From: Nepenthes gracilis
Lineage: Eukaryota; Streptophyta; Magnoliopsida; Caryophyllales; Nepenthaceae
NCBI GenBank assembly: GCA_033239525.1
Contig: BSYO01000035.1
Coordinates: 9,552,627-9,616,626, forward strand
Reading direction: 5' to 3'
DNA: 64,000 nucleotides
Shown here: in pieces, positions 53,178-63,560 of the stretch
How the letters are laid out: each line of letters begins with the position of its first letter
How positions within the stretch are numbered: position 1 is the stretch's first letter
Program-made: the position numbers and the translations under genes
Notes under the pieces: generated by a model
Database searches by the model: none
What the model saw: the letters and a program-made list of their open reading frames with translations, nothing else
What the model was told of the DNA's origin: nothing

Positions 53178-54134
53178 GTAAACAAACAGTCATAAATTAG
53201 AAAAACAATACCCTTTCTTTAAATAAATAAATAAATAGGCCAAACTCTCATTGATATACCATGAATGCATCACTTGCCACTAGTGACTCATACACTTCTT
53301 TGTGAAGGCAACTGTCCACAATTTTACGGTAACAAAAACTCCCACTTCTTAGAGAGAATCCTTTTTCTCTTATGACGAAACAAAATTGTTATTCCGTCCA
53401 ACCTAACACCACATTTGTGTTGTTGCATTGGTTTAGAGCTCAAATTGAATAATACTCACACCATTAATTGCCCATCATTGGCCCCTAAATTACTGTTACC
53501 AAAAGAAAAAAATATTACAAATTACATTAGAAATATCATTTGAAAGACAATTTCATTTTAAAAACGTGCCAAATACACCATTAATTATATATGTTTTAAT
53601 AATTAATTATTGGTAGAAAATGATATTTTGTTCTGAACTAGGTGATGAAATAATTGGATTTTTTTTTTTTTGTCAGCCTTGATTTCTGTCTGCAAATGGG
53701 TTATTAATCCATCTGCAGAAACATATCATCCGACACTAATTTTAGAGCATTGCAATGGATGGTTCCAAGAAAAAAAACACAAGCAATCTCACATTCATAC
53801 AGAGTTCTTATAAATTTGAGACTTCAGCACAATGCTCAAGGCCTTCACAATTACCTTCACCCAGCTTGGTAGATTAAATAAAACTAGTCTATTAGATCAC
53901 AAAAGTTCAGAATATGGCCTAAGAAGATAGTGTATTTGATGAAAGCAAGGATGAGGCGAAAAGGGAGAATGGACAGGGGAAAATGAGATCCTCCATAACC
54001 TTGGAGGGGCAAATATCTTAACCAATCAGTTACAAGTTCCTCTCTAATGAACGGAAATGGAGAAAAAAAACCCATAAAGATTACCAGCTTCCCAGAAGGT
54101 GAGATGATCATTTGAACTGGAATGATGCCTCATT
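53178..54134. other. AT-rich intergenic region and 3' UTR side of a host gene
   Basis: It contains an AAAT repeat (53219-53236) and an 11-T run (53661-53672), and shows no transposon motif. The part from about 53880 to 54134 is probably the 3' untranslated region of the minus-strand gene whose last exon follows. Confidence 0.5.
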
Positions 54135-54378
54135 TCAAAAGGAAAACTTGAAAGCACCTGCGTTGGTATCGGTCACCGATTCCCAAAAGGAAAGCCTTGG
54201 CTGCTGGGCCTTTTTCTCAGTGACCTTTCTCATTAGCTGCCCCTCAATAATCCCAGGAAAAGAGGCCTCAATCGCCTTTTGGAATTTATCATGCAAATTG
54301 ACACGGTCCTTTGTTCCAGATACAAGTTCACTTGCATTTGGTTTTTTGAGGAAATCCAAGACATTCAACAAATTTCTC
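54135..54378 (-). CDS. Putative last exon of an unidentified host gene
   Basis: On the minus strand a good acceptor (TTCCATGTTGCAG) precedes an open exon, read with the first G completing a codon: RNLLNVLDFLKKPNASEL, GTKDRVNLHDKFQKAIEASF, RKVTEKKAQQPRLSFWE, ending FKFSF and TGA at 54135-54137. It is lysine-rich and helical-looking, with no transposon resemblance and no internal stop. That is unusual in this window and suggests a genuine single-copy gene. I do not recognise the family. Upstream exons may lie at 55696-55740 and 55871-55893. Element C is inserted farther upstream (56126), so the gene is either split by a giant intron insertion or truncated. Confidence 0.5.
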
Positions 54379-54419
54379 CTGCAACATGGAATGCAGAATA
54401 ATATCTAATTATCCATTCA

Positions 54420-54420
<1 letters not shown>

Positions 54421-54462
<42 letters not shown>
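54421..54462. repeat. (AG)n microsatellite
   Basis: A near-perfect AG run of about 20 units, in the putative intron next to the tandem repeat array. Confidence 0.95.
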
Positions 54463-54466
<4 letters not shown>

Positions 54467-54500
54467 TTAAAATTGTTCATAGCACCTGCTTAAAATAATT

Positions 54501-55682
54501 CATACAATGATTAGCATTCGAACTATTAAGCCCGATGGTTCATGTCATGACCTGAGACGAGGTGCTAATACCTTAACTGCAGATAACAAACCAGACTGGC
54601 GAAGACCTTAGTTCACATGGTGAAGACTGGTTTAGAAGCTAGACCAATTGGCATAGTCCAGCTCTGATATGCAAAAACCTCAATTATTTCAAAAATCTTG
54701 CAGAATAAAAGTTCACAAACATTGAGATAATTGCATAAGAGGTGCCAGGAAAGCACTACACAAGCTACACTGGACAAATGGAAATTTCCCAAATAAAAGA
54801 TAAGTACACTAGAAAGAGATAGAAAATATAACATTCAAGAGCGGATAACAACCAACCTTCCTATGGGGGGGGGGGTGTTCATATGGGTTCAAATGCTAAT
54901 CATATAATGATTAGCATTCAAACTACCAAGCCTGATGGTTCATGTCATAACCTGAGACGAGGTTCTAATACCTTAACTGCAGATAACAAACAAGACTGGC
55001 AAAGACCTCAATTCACCTGGTGAAGACTGGTTTAGAAGCTAGACCGATCGGCTAGTCCAGCTCTGATAACTATGCAAAAACCTCAACTATTTCAAAAATA
55101 TTGCAGAATAAAAGTTCATAAACATTGAGATAATTGCATAAGAGAGGTGCCAGGAACGCACTACACAAGCTACACTGGACAAACGGAAATTTCCCAAATA
55201 AAAGATAAGTACACTATTAAGAGGTAGAAAATAAAACATTCACGCGCGGATATCAACCAACCTTCCTATGGGGGGTTCATATGGGTTCGAATGCTAATCA
55301 TATAATGATTAGCATACGAACTACCAAGCCCGATGGTTCATGTCATGACTTGAGACGAGGTTCTAATACCTTAACTGCAGATAACAAACCAGACTGGCAA
55401 AGACCTCAGTTCACCTGGTGAAGACTGGTTTAGAAGCTAGACCAATTGGCATAGTCCAGCTCTGATAACTATGCAAAAACCTCAATTATTTCAAAAATAT
55501 TGCAGAATAAAAGTTCATAAACATTGAGATAATTGCATAAGAGGTGCCAGGAAAGCACTACGCAAGCTACACTGGACAAATGGAAATTTCCTAGATAAAA
55601 GATAAGTACACTATTAAGAGGAAGAAAATATAACATTCAAGAGCGCATAACAACCAACCTTCCTATGGGGGGGGGGGGGGGT
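54501..55682. repeat. Three tandem copies of a 400-bp repeat ending in poly(G)
   Basis: Copies at 54501-54900, 54901-55298 and 55299-55682, each starting CATA(C/T)AATGATTAGCATWC and carrying GATGGTTCATGTCATGAC, TGCAGATAACAAAC, GACTGGTTTAGAAGCTAGACC and CCAACCTTCCTATGG. The G tracts near the unit ends vary in length (about 10, 6 and 14). Copies are nearly identical, so the amplification is recent compared with everything else in the window. No ORF is conserved. Confidence 0.95.
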
Positions 55683-55695
55683 TGTCCAAACAAAC

Positions 55696-55893
55696 ATGTA
55701 ATTCCTTTGCATGTTCCTTGCTAAGTGCTCATGAAGGCACCTTAAGCCAAAATCCAAAGAAAAAGGCAGAGAACTGTATTTCTAGGTAATTGTGCTTTGA
55801 CATGAACAAACTTGGACTATCCGCTCATTAGACCACTTCAATAGGCAACAAATGCTTTGCCATATATTACCTTTTCCAAATCCTCCCCGAACT
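55696..55893 (-). CDS. Candidate small upstream exons of the host gene
   Basis: Two minus-strand pieces, 55871-55893 (acceptor AAATTTTCAG, donor GTAATA) and 55696-55740 (acceptor GGCTTAAG, donor GTTTGT). Together with the last exon they give one open, phase-compatible frame through CLHEHLARNMQRNY. An alternative frame of the first piece reads GKFSEFGEDLEK and could be a longer exon to 55945. The splice sites are plausible but very short exons are easy to find by chance; treat as a hypothesis. Confidence 0.25.
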
Positions 55894-56125
55894 CTGAAAA
55901 TTTACCTTTGTTCCGTAGAATTATCCAACTTAGGTTTGTAAACCCTTGTATCGACAAATGTGCCAAAAAAGTTATCTCATATCCGCCTCCCCAACAAAAA
56001 ATGACAAAAGAGATGGTAAGTTATCGCATTACACACCTAATAGTGGCACAAAAAAGCATTACAATCAGAGAGTCTCCGACCTGCTTTATGATATAACTGT
56101 TGCATAGTTAGGTCGATTGGTAACT

Positions 56126-58451
56126 ATAACATCCCAAATTCCCATTTGATTTATTTTAGATTATTATTTTGGATTATTTAGGTACATCGGATTAATGATA
56201 ATATTGTGGGACCAGTTTGGCTGGCACTGAGATGCACCTATGTTGGTGTTCGAGCACCGATTAGATTAAAAAGGAAAAGAATAGAGAAATAAATAATAAT
56301 AATAATGATGAAATGGGAAGGGGAGCCGCATGTGGCAGAAAAGAAAAGAATGAAAGGAAAAGAGAGAGGGAAGAAGAAGAGAAGAAGGAGAGGAAGGAGA
56401 AAGGGGACGCAGGAGTTGTGGTGGCAAAGAGGAGAAATCAACGCCAGAAATGGAAACCAAGTAAACCATCTTTGCGATTTCCCTCCATTATTTAAGGAAT
56501 ACAATGGTTTGAAGGAGGAGGAGGGCACGCGAGCCGAAGGGAGAAGCTGCTGCCATTGCCGAAAGAGAAACAAGAAACTGAGGCAAGCAAATCCTTTGTC
56601 GTTGTGGATATTGATTCCTTGCTTGCATTTAACAATTTTAGGGAAAATTAGCCGAAATCATAGTTAATGGGTAAACGGAGCAAAATCAGAGCCACATCTC
56701 TAATTGGAGAAGAAGAGGCAGTGCGGTGGAGAGAGGAGGAGAAAAGGAGGCATGGTAAGAGAGAGAAGGAGAAGAGAAGGATAAAAGGAGGTGCAGCAAG
56801 AGAGAGAAGAAAGATAACAGGATATGGTGCGGTGGAGAGAGAAAGAGAAGAGGAGGTGCGGTGGAGAGAAAATGAGAAGAGAGAGGGAGAGAGACGGAGA
56901 GGCGCGCAGGTAGGAAGAAGAAGATGGAGGAGAGAAAGAGACAGAGGGAGAGAAGACGAAAGGGAAGGGCATGGCAGAGGAGGCGTGGCAGGAGAGAGAA
57001 GGAAAAGAGAAGAAGAGTTCATGCACCTTGAAACATCCTTTTGTCAAATCTGCTTGGTATAAGGCCGAGATAAGAATCTATAAGCTATATCCTTCGCCTA
57101 ATTTTGTGTCTGATGATGTTTATTTGTGTTTTGGAGATTTTATTTATATGCATGTTATTTTTATACACCCTATTTATTTATTATATACATCCATGTATGA
57201 TTTACCGATCGTTCGGTGATTTATGTGGGGTTTTGTGATTTTGAAGGGTTTTATTATTTTATAGAAGCCCGAAAAATATCAGGACTATATATATGTGTGG
57301 GGCCATGGTGGTCCAAGGCCCTGGTGGGTACTGACTAACTGCAGGCCTAAAATGTAGCCGATATGATATGATAAAAGAAGGCCAAGTAGCAGCGGGCTTA
57401 AAATACAATCGATATGATATGATAATAAAAAAATAGCCGAGTAATTGCTAGCCTAAACTATAACCAATATGATAATAAAAGATAATCGAATAATCTGTAG
57501 GCCTAAAATATAGCCAATATGATATAATAAGAGATGGCCAAGTAGTTACAGAGCCTAAAATACAGCCGATAATGATAAAAAATGGTTTTCTAATATGTGA
57601 TTCTGCATCGAGTGTGAAGATGGTTTTCAACTATGTGATTCTACTTCGGGTGTGAAAAAGGCTTTTTGATATGTGATTCTATTTAGGATGTGAAGATGGT
57701 TTTCTAATATGTGATTCTACTTCGGGTGTGAAGATGGTTTTCAAATATGTGATTTCGCTTCCGGTATGAAGATGGCTTTGTAATATGTGATTCTGCCTTG
57801 AGTGTGATGATGGCTTCTTGATACGAGATGCTACTTCAAATTTGATGATTGACTTCTGATATCGGCAATTCGGATTTGTATTTGTTATCCGTTTTTTATA
57901 TTTGATTATAAACTCCCACTCTGATTTATATATATATATATATTTTATATATGTATAAGACGATACTTGCTGAGCTTTAGGCTCACATTTTCTATTTTCT
58001 CTATTCAGAGTAGAGAGTTTGGATCTACTGCGGGAACTAGGCAAGAGCTGATGCGGTACCGCACAGCCTAGTGAGTATTATATCCATTTAAATATTAATG
58101 GTGATGACTACGTTTCAATTCCTTGGTTTAGGTTCGATTAGGATGTATTGTATTTTGGATTCTATTCAAGATGGGCCTTTAGACTATGTATTAAGGACTC
58201 ATGGTTTTATCCCGTTATGTGTGGATGAGTTGTATTATATAGTTATTCCCCTTAGGACTACTTATATAGTAGGTTGCTTGAATATTGTCTAGATAGTTGT
58301 CCGATAAGGTCTTGTGCTGGTTTGATTTGTCGGATCCTGTATTTTAGCTTGTCATACTCGGATTTTTTGGAATTTAGCATTTATTATTGTAATTATTTGG
58401 GATTTTAATTTTATGATTAATAATTAATCAGACCTGCTAAGTTCTGTAATA
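56126..58451 (+). repeat. Element C 5' LTR
   Basis: About 2.33 kb; the right end (TCTGTAATA) is approximate. It contains (AAT)n near 56289, a GA-rich block (56700-57010) with spurious ORFs on both strands, the GTTCGGTGATTTATG segment (57210) shared with B and S LTRs, and two minisatellites (57341-57840). Confidence 0.8.
57341..57840. repeat. Two adjacent minisatellites inside the C LTR
   Basis: First array (57341-57580): about five units of 50-58 bp built on GCCTAAAATATAGCCRATATGAT. Second array (57581-57840): about six units of roughly 41 bp built on TAATATGTGATTCT followed by GAGTGTGAAGATGG. Units are diverged from each other. Confidence 0.9.
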
Positions 58452-58459
58452 TGAAAGAA

Positions 58460-58475
58460 TAGTATTAGACAAAAG
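58460..58475 (+). promoter_or_regulatory. Element C primer-binding site (decayed)
   Basis: TAGTATTAGACAAAAGTCAT aligns with B's TGGTATCACAGAAGTCAT, itself a Met-tRNA type site. Confidence 0.5.
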
Positions 58476-58539
58476 TCATAAGGAGAGGTGTTTTAAATTA
58501 TTTTGGGGGTAAATAATTGATTAAATGTTGGCTGATAGT

Positions 58540-60042
58540 AGAAAATTTGAGTTATAGAGGTTTGGGTTTGAATCAGAAGAACGATCATCTGATTTTGATA
58601 AGTCGCACGAATGACATAATAGGCGGATTGATACAGCAGCAACATGAGGATTTAACTGCTATGTAAAGGTTGGCGAATAAGGGTAAGACAGAATGCCTTT
58701 GGACCGATTCAAAAGTGAGCCCGGTTAAAAGTTTTGAGAAAGTTTGATCCAATTAAGGCTATTAGATGGTGGGACTCTCAGCAGCATACCTCAGGACTGA
58801 AGAATGAGGAGATAGCTTGGGATATCTTCCAAGACATGAAAGGAGCTGAGTTTGGCAAGCCAGTTGAGGTAGGACTAGTTATATCAGATAGTTATCAGAA
58901 ACTACCTTAAGAGGAATATGTATATACTGCAAGCCCCATAATTTTGTGGAAAGTCATTTTTCTTGCTCTGCAATCCCAATGGTTTACTCAAATGATAAGT
59001 TATGAATGGTTATTGTATCCTAGTGAGGGAAAGAAGACACGTCGAGAATGGAAGCAAGAATAAAGATAAGGAAGCTCATGCCATGTCAACTTGTATCTCT
59101 TCACAAGGGAGAAAAGATGGAAGGAGGCCTTGGCTTGGGCCGTGGGTGCTGCGATTTCTTCAGCCTTCCTCTGGGCGGGGAAGATGTAGAGTCAATAGGG
59201 AACAATCTCTGTCAAGAGAATGGACAAGGAGTACAAGTCAGATCTTGTTAGCAACGATGATGCTAATCGTGCAGGGATATGAAGTTATGATAGGAGTGAG
59301 AGAGAGACTCAAAGGTTGTCCATTCCCACTCGTCCATGTGGTCGGGTGGATATTTAACTCTGCAAATCTTTTATTACTGAAGAATCCAAGGACGACGAGT
59401 ATGAGGTTCAGTCTCTTAAGGTAACATTTGTGAAGAGGTTGAAGAATCTGAAAAATCTGTTAAATCAGGACAGTAGCTGAGTGTGATGCACAATTCACAG
59501 AGCTATCTCAATTTGCTTCCCATTTGGTTGCTGATAAGTCTATGAGAGCTCAGAAGTTTCTTCTAAGGTTGCAATATTTAATCCGGAAACAATAAGTGCT
59601 ACCTCGACTATGGACTTATAGTGAGATATTGGACCGGGCCTTGCTGATCAAGCAGGAACAACTTTGGGAGAAGCATTTTTAGAATAAGTCAGAACATCAA
59701 GGCCAAAACTCAGAGGGTGGAAGCCCACATTGGACATCTCAATGGATGTCTAGGAGTCAACATAAAAGAAAGCCTATTAAAGTAGAGTTTTCTTCTCTGA
59801 GTGCCCGACTTACGAAGTCAACCTGCGAGTTTTGTAGGAAAAATCATGCAGGGCAAGCTTGTTTACGTCGAAGTGTAGCATGTGTCAATTGCGGCCAGAT
59901 AGGCCATTTGTCAAAAGATAGCAAGAATCCTAGGCATCCGGATCCCAGACATTCAGATAGGAGTCAAACGGTTCCAAGCAGAGCATTAATAGCTACAGCC
60001 CGTGATGCTAGAGCCGGTTCCTCAATCGTGGAAGAGGATTAG
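58540..60042 (+). pseudogene. Element C gag with zinc knuckle, interrupted by an unexplained segment
   Basis: The capsid entry reads RKFDPIKAIRWWDSQQ and EEIAWDIFQ (58725-58840), then breaks at about 58918. Capsid homology resumes at 59425 as VKRLKNLKNL, ECDAQFTELSQFASHLVADK and YSEILDRALLIKQEQ, with stops. The open stretch 59746-60042 holds CEFCRKNHAGQACLR and then CVNCGQIGHLSKDS, a nucleocapsid knuckle whose last Cys is Ser. It ends SRALIATARDARAGSS. The order is normal for a chromovirus-like gypsy gag. Confidence 0.85.
58918..59424. other. About 500 bp of unidentified sequence inside C gag
   Basis: It sits where gag should be continuous. It starts TGTATATACTGC and ends near GTAACA; flanks CTTAAGAGGAATATG and CTTAAGGTAACATTTG look weakly alike. 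A 140-codon frame (59002-59424) has no homology I recognise. It could be a small insertion or diverged gag. Confidence 0.3.
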
Positions 60043-61345
60043 CCTAGACAACCTTGTGATCAGGAGCTTGAGTTGTTATTGAGGTTGGTTGGGATCAGCA
60101 CTGATATTTTTTAGGGCTCTGCATAAAATGGCCTCATTTGAATCACAGGAAAAGAGGCAGCTATTGTAGGATTTGTTGGAGAGCGGTTTCAACCGGGTAT
60201 CATCATGGAATGATCATCACGAGAAGATCTTCTAAGGGTTGAAGAATAGATTGACGACAATGTCGATGTCGATCTTGGTAGATCCTTGATGGATCAAGAA
60301 GATCTGTAGCGTACTGTGATGCCCTCATGAAAAGTATGAGTTGTGTATTGATGCAATGCAATTGAGTGATTGCACATTGGTCAAGGCAATTAAGGGACCA
60401 AGAACAGAATTACTCCACCCATGGTTTGGGATTATCAATGGAAATCCTTGCTTTGAGGACTTGAAGGAGGAGTTAATCATGCATCAAGGTAGGCAGGCAG
60501 AGTGTGAGACGTAAGATTGTGGCTTATGTGGCAAGGTGTATTATGCGTCTGAAGGAGGAAGCTGAGCAAAAGAAGAAGCCTTTGAGATTTTGCTTTAGGT
60601 TTGCTTCGAATGAAGAGGAATTTGGTGGCAATTTGGGTGATGATAGATAACTAATGAAGCCAACTCATTGCTTTCTGATCAAGATGTCTTTCCCAAGATT
60701 GGCCATCGGTATATTATCGAGATGAGGAGGTTGCAAGGTATTCCAACTTCGAGGCTTCTGATTGTGATTTGAGACAAATAATTGATCAGAGTAGCGCAGT
60801 AAAAGCATGTGGGCACACGGCCAACAGTCACAATATTTGATTTGAGGCTTGAAGTATGAGATCAGACTTGCAATCCAATTCGACATTCAATGTAAATAGT
60901 CAAATGTTTCTGAAAGTATCTTGGAGAGAGAAATTTCGAGTTTTGGGGTCAAAGGGTAAATTGAAGTTGAGGTTCATTGGAACCTTTAATGTTTTCAGCA
61001 AATCGGTGAGGTGGTCTATAAATTGGCCTTACTTCCGAGTTTGATGGATAGACATAATATGTCCTATGATTAATATGAGAAAATATGTGAATAATCCTTC
61101 ACACGTACTCGAGTCGGAGTCATTATTAATGAATGAGAAGTGTTTTATGTTGAGGTTTCGATTGATAAAAAGAATCAAATGCTAAGGAATAAAATAATTC
61201 CATTGGCCATAATACTTTCAAGGAATCCTTCAATTGAAGAAGTTACTTGGAAGCATGAAGATGAAGTTCGGGAGAATACCCTTGTTTGTTTGAGGTTTTG
61301 GGATGTGAAAATTACGAGGATAAAATTTTTTTAAGAAGAGAAGAA
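60043..61345 (+). pseudogene. Element C pol remnant and polypurine tract
   Basis: Weak RT/RNase H-like traces (GLKNRLTTMSMSILVD around 60240) are followed by the segment colinear with B (60770-61340). It ends in the purine-rich TTAAGAAGAGAAGAA (61331-61345) just before the 3' LTR. Protease, most RT motifs and integrase core were not recognised; the region (1.3 kb) is far too short for a complete pol. Confidence 0.6.
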
Positions 61346-61512
61346 TGTAGTATCCCGAATTCTCATTTGACTTATTTTGGATAAAATTGTTATTTTGGGT
61401 TATTTAGGTGCATCAGATTAATGACAATATTGTGGGACTAGCTGAGCTGGCACCGAGGTGCGCCTATATTGGTATTCGAGTACCGATTAGATTAAAAAGA
61501 AAAGAAAAGAGA

Positions 61513-61546
<34 letters not shown>

Positions 61547-61708
61547 TGGGAAGGAGAGCCGCGTGCAGCAGAAGAGAAAAGAAAGAAAAAAAAAGGAGAA
61601 TAAAGAGAGGGGAGAAGAAAAGGAGGGAAAGAGGAAAGGTAGCACGAGAGTTGTAGCGGCGAGGAGAATAATAAATCGACGCCAGAAATGGAAACAAAGT
61701 AAACCTAG
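61346..61708 (+). repeat. Element C 3' LTR, truncated fragment
   Basis: About 360 bp colinear with 56126-56475, including (TAA)n at 61514-61548; the match ends after AAGTAAACC. Confidence 0.85.
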
Positions 61709-62087
61709 TGTAGGGTGGGGGAAAGTAGGGAAGGGGAAGGAGAACAGAAGGAAGAGACACAGAGAGAGAACAGAGGTCAAAGAGAGAGGTAGAAACTAGA
61801 AAGAGAGAAAACCAAGAAAAAGAGAAAAAAAGAAAGTACAATCACTCAAATTTTATTCAATTTATCAATATTAAATCAAATAATAGAATTAGGTTATTAT
61901 ATAGAGAACCCTATTCTTAGGATAATTTAGAAACAAAAATCATAATTGAGAACAAAATCACAATCTACGGTCATCTAATTTGGAAATAAAAGAAAGTCTC
62001 TTCTAAGTGGAAATAAAATCAAATCAAACAAATTAGAAATAAAATCAAATCTAATAATATCAAATCTCTGTATCCATGATGTTCACA
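61709..62087 (-). repeat. 3' LTR of the right-edge chromovirus
   Basis: Short LTR with a TATA-like CTATATAATAACC (around 61890 on the minus strand), a CT-rich end and TG…CA termini. The PPT-like AGGAAAAATTGA lies just before it on the minus strand. Confidence 0.75.
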
Positions 62088-62179
62088 TCAATTTTTCCTG
62101 GGTGGGTGGAACTCGACCTTATTGAATAAAACCTGTTGTAGTTAATTCCCAACCACAAGTTGAGTGGCTGCGCGATCAT

Positions 62180-62845
62180 CCACCAATATTATTAGACATG
62201 TGTAAGTGAGGCTAAAATCAAACTGAGCCACTAATGCCTCCGAAAGGAAAAGGGTATGGGCCTAGAGATGGACAATCCTGCTGACTTGGACAAAATGCCA
62301 AAATACCTGGATCAAACTAATGATGTCTTTTTAGAAATTTAAGCAATCACAGACTCAGGCTAGCCAATCCAACGGACAAAGAAGCGCTGAACTACTCCAT
62401 CTCTATAAAAACATAATCTGCTTATCTAAAATAGTATCAAGTTTATCATTGTGTGCCGAGAGGGTAGAGAGTGATGTAGAAACAGATAGGCATGCAATAA
62501 GAGGCACATCTGGGGGCACGTCAAAGGGGTTAACTGGTGGTTGAAAACTACCTTTACAAACGAGTAAATATTCAACATAAAAAATATTATGAAAACTAAA
62601 AGGAGGTAGAGTATCAATAGCATATGTATTTGACCTAATCCGCGTAAAATGTTAAATAGACCAGCACTATGAGTCAACAATTTAGATTCAAGCCTATGTA
62701 GGCGCTGCTCTGGAATGATTCAAACCATAACAGAACCTTCAACATAAAATACAATATGTCTTTTATACATATTAGCTCGAAATTTATATGAGGCATTAAT
62801 TGTTACCAATTGTTTGTTGATCTCGATATGTATGTCATTAAGGTG
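62180..62845 (-). pseudogene. Integrase C-terminus and chromodomain of the right-edge chromovirus
   Basis: From 62845 downward: EINKQLVTINASYKFRA, IVFYVEGSVMV, IPEQRLHRLESKLLTHSAG and LFNILRGLG. This is the integrase C-terminal module (GD.VMV.…RPER…KL..RSAGPF.IL..L). After a frameshift come FYVEYLLVCKGSFQPPVNP, then a decayed chromodomain with QRFFVRWIG, PESVIA and SKKTSL (about 62400-62330), corresponding to the RFLVRWKGRP…TWI..EDL pattern. The chromodomain directs integration into heterochromatin in intact relatives. Stops and frameshifts are present. Confidence 0.85.
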
Positions 62846-63560
62846 TTAAGCAAAAGGTTCGGTTGTCATGGACACACTAACATGTAGGGACAGCAAGATA
62901 AGGTCTAAGGGTTTTCGAGATATGTAACCAAGCACAACTAAGAACGAAGAGACATATTGAAAATTTGGGAGGAGTTGATAGGCCTTGTTAGAAATAAATA
63001 TAAAAGAATTCCAAAAGGCTTCGAGACCAATAATAGCAAAAACAAAAGACTTGCTCATAGCTACACGTTCAAATGTTGTGGGATGAATGATATGTAACAC
63101 TTTTGTTTCTACCACGACCCTTTTTTTATTGAGAGTTATCGGTTTTGGGGGTAAAGGATATATGTGAATTTTCTTTCCCTTGTGAATAAAAGAATAAGAA
63201 TTAGAACGACCTTTGATTGTGACATCCAAATCGTATAGCTAAGGACACCTGATAATGACATGACCCACGTCCATTGGTAAAATGTCACACTAAATATGAT
63301 TTTTATATTCTAAAAATTGAATGGATACGAGACAGTGTTCTTTGATGGCTATAGAAGATGTGTCAATCCATGATGCGCTATATAGATTAGGATGTGGGAT
63401 AACTTTCAATTTCAAACGAGAAATGGTATTAACTGAGACTATATTGATGCAACTACTCTTATCCACAATAATCTTGTAAACCTTCTCTTCCACTTTAATA
63501 GAAATGTGAAAGATAGTGTGACAACGTAAATCATCAGCCTCTTTAGATTGCGTCAAAGTG
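62846..63560 (-). pseudogene. Protease of the right-edge chromovirus
   Basis: Minus-strand frame FHISIKVEEKVYKIIVD, then SSCINIVSVNTISRLKLKVI and SWIDTSSIAIKEHCLVSIQF (63540-63290). It continues in an overlapping piece with DVTIKGRSNSYSFIHKGKKI (63230-63170). This is the gypsy retropepsin plus its downstream linker (…II.D.GSC.N..S…, …HPxPY…W…, …DVTH.GR.N.YSF…GKKI…). The catalytic DSG/DGG triad reads DKS, so it is inactive. Beyond about 63050 the match to normal pol weakens, consistent with the deletion of RT. Confidence 0.85.

Larger units (their letters stand above)
56126..61708 (+). mobile_element. Element C: Ty3/gypsy retrotransposon related to B, 3' LTR truncated by another insertion
   Basis: The 5' LTR starts TATAACATCCC (56126) and the 3' LTR TGTAGTATCCC (61346). 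Both continue with CCGATTAGATTAAAAAG, a (TAA)n run and a GA-rich block. After about 360 bp the 3' LTR is cut at 61708 by the minus-strand chromovirus. Internal sequence has a PBS-like site at 58460, gag with a CCHC knuckle, and a region colinear with the end of B's interior. The left flank GTAAC (56121-56125) is the expected TSD; its partner lies outside the window. Confidence 0.85.

Noticed and set aside
54840..55300. tRNA-like A/B boxes (TGGCATAGTCC, GGTTCGAATGC) in the 400-bp repeat, suggesting a SINE or tRNA gene
   Set aside because: Spacing and order do not fit a pol III promoter, no cloverleaf can be drawn, and the units are tandem rather than dispersed with TSDs.
54501..55682. CRISPR-like array
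   Set aside because: Units of 400 bp with no short spacer alternation, in a plant nuclear context.
56126..61345. Endogenous pararetrovirus or other integrated plant virus
   Set aside because: Gag knuckle, LTRs, PBS and PPT are those of Ty3/gypsy elements; no movement-protein or viral coat signature was seen anywhere in the window.
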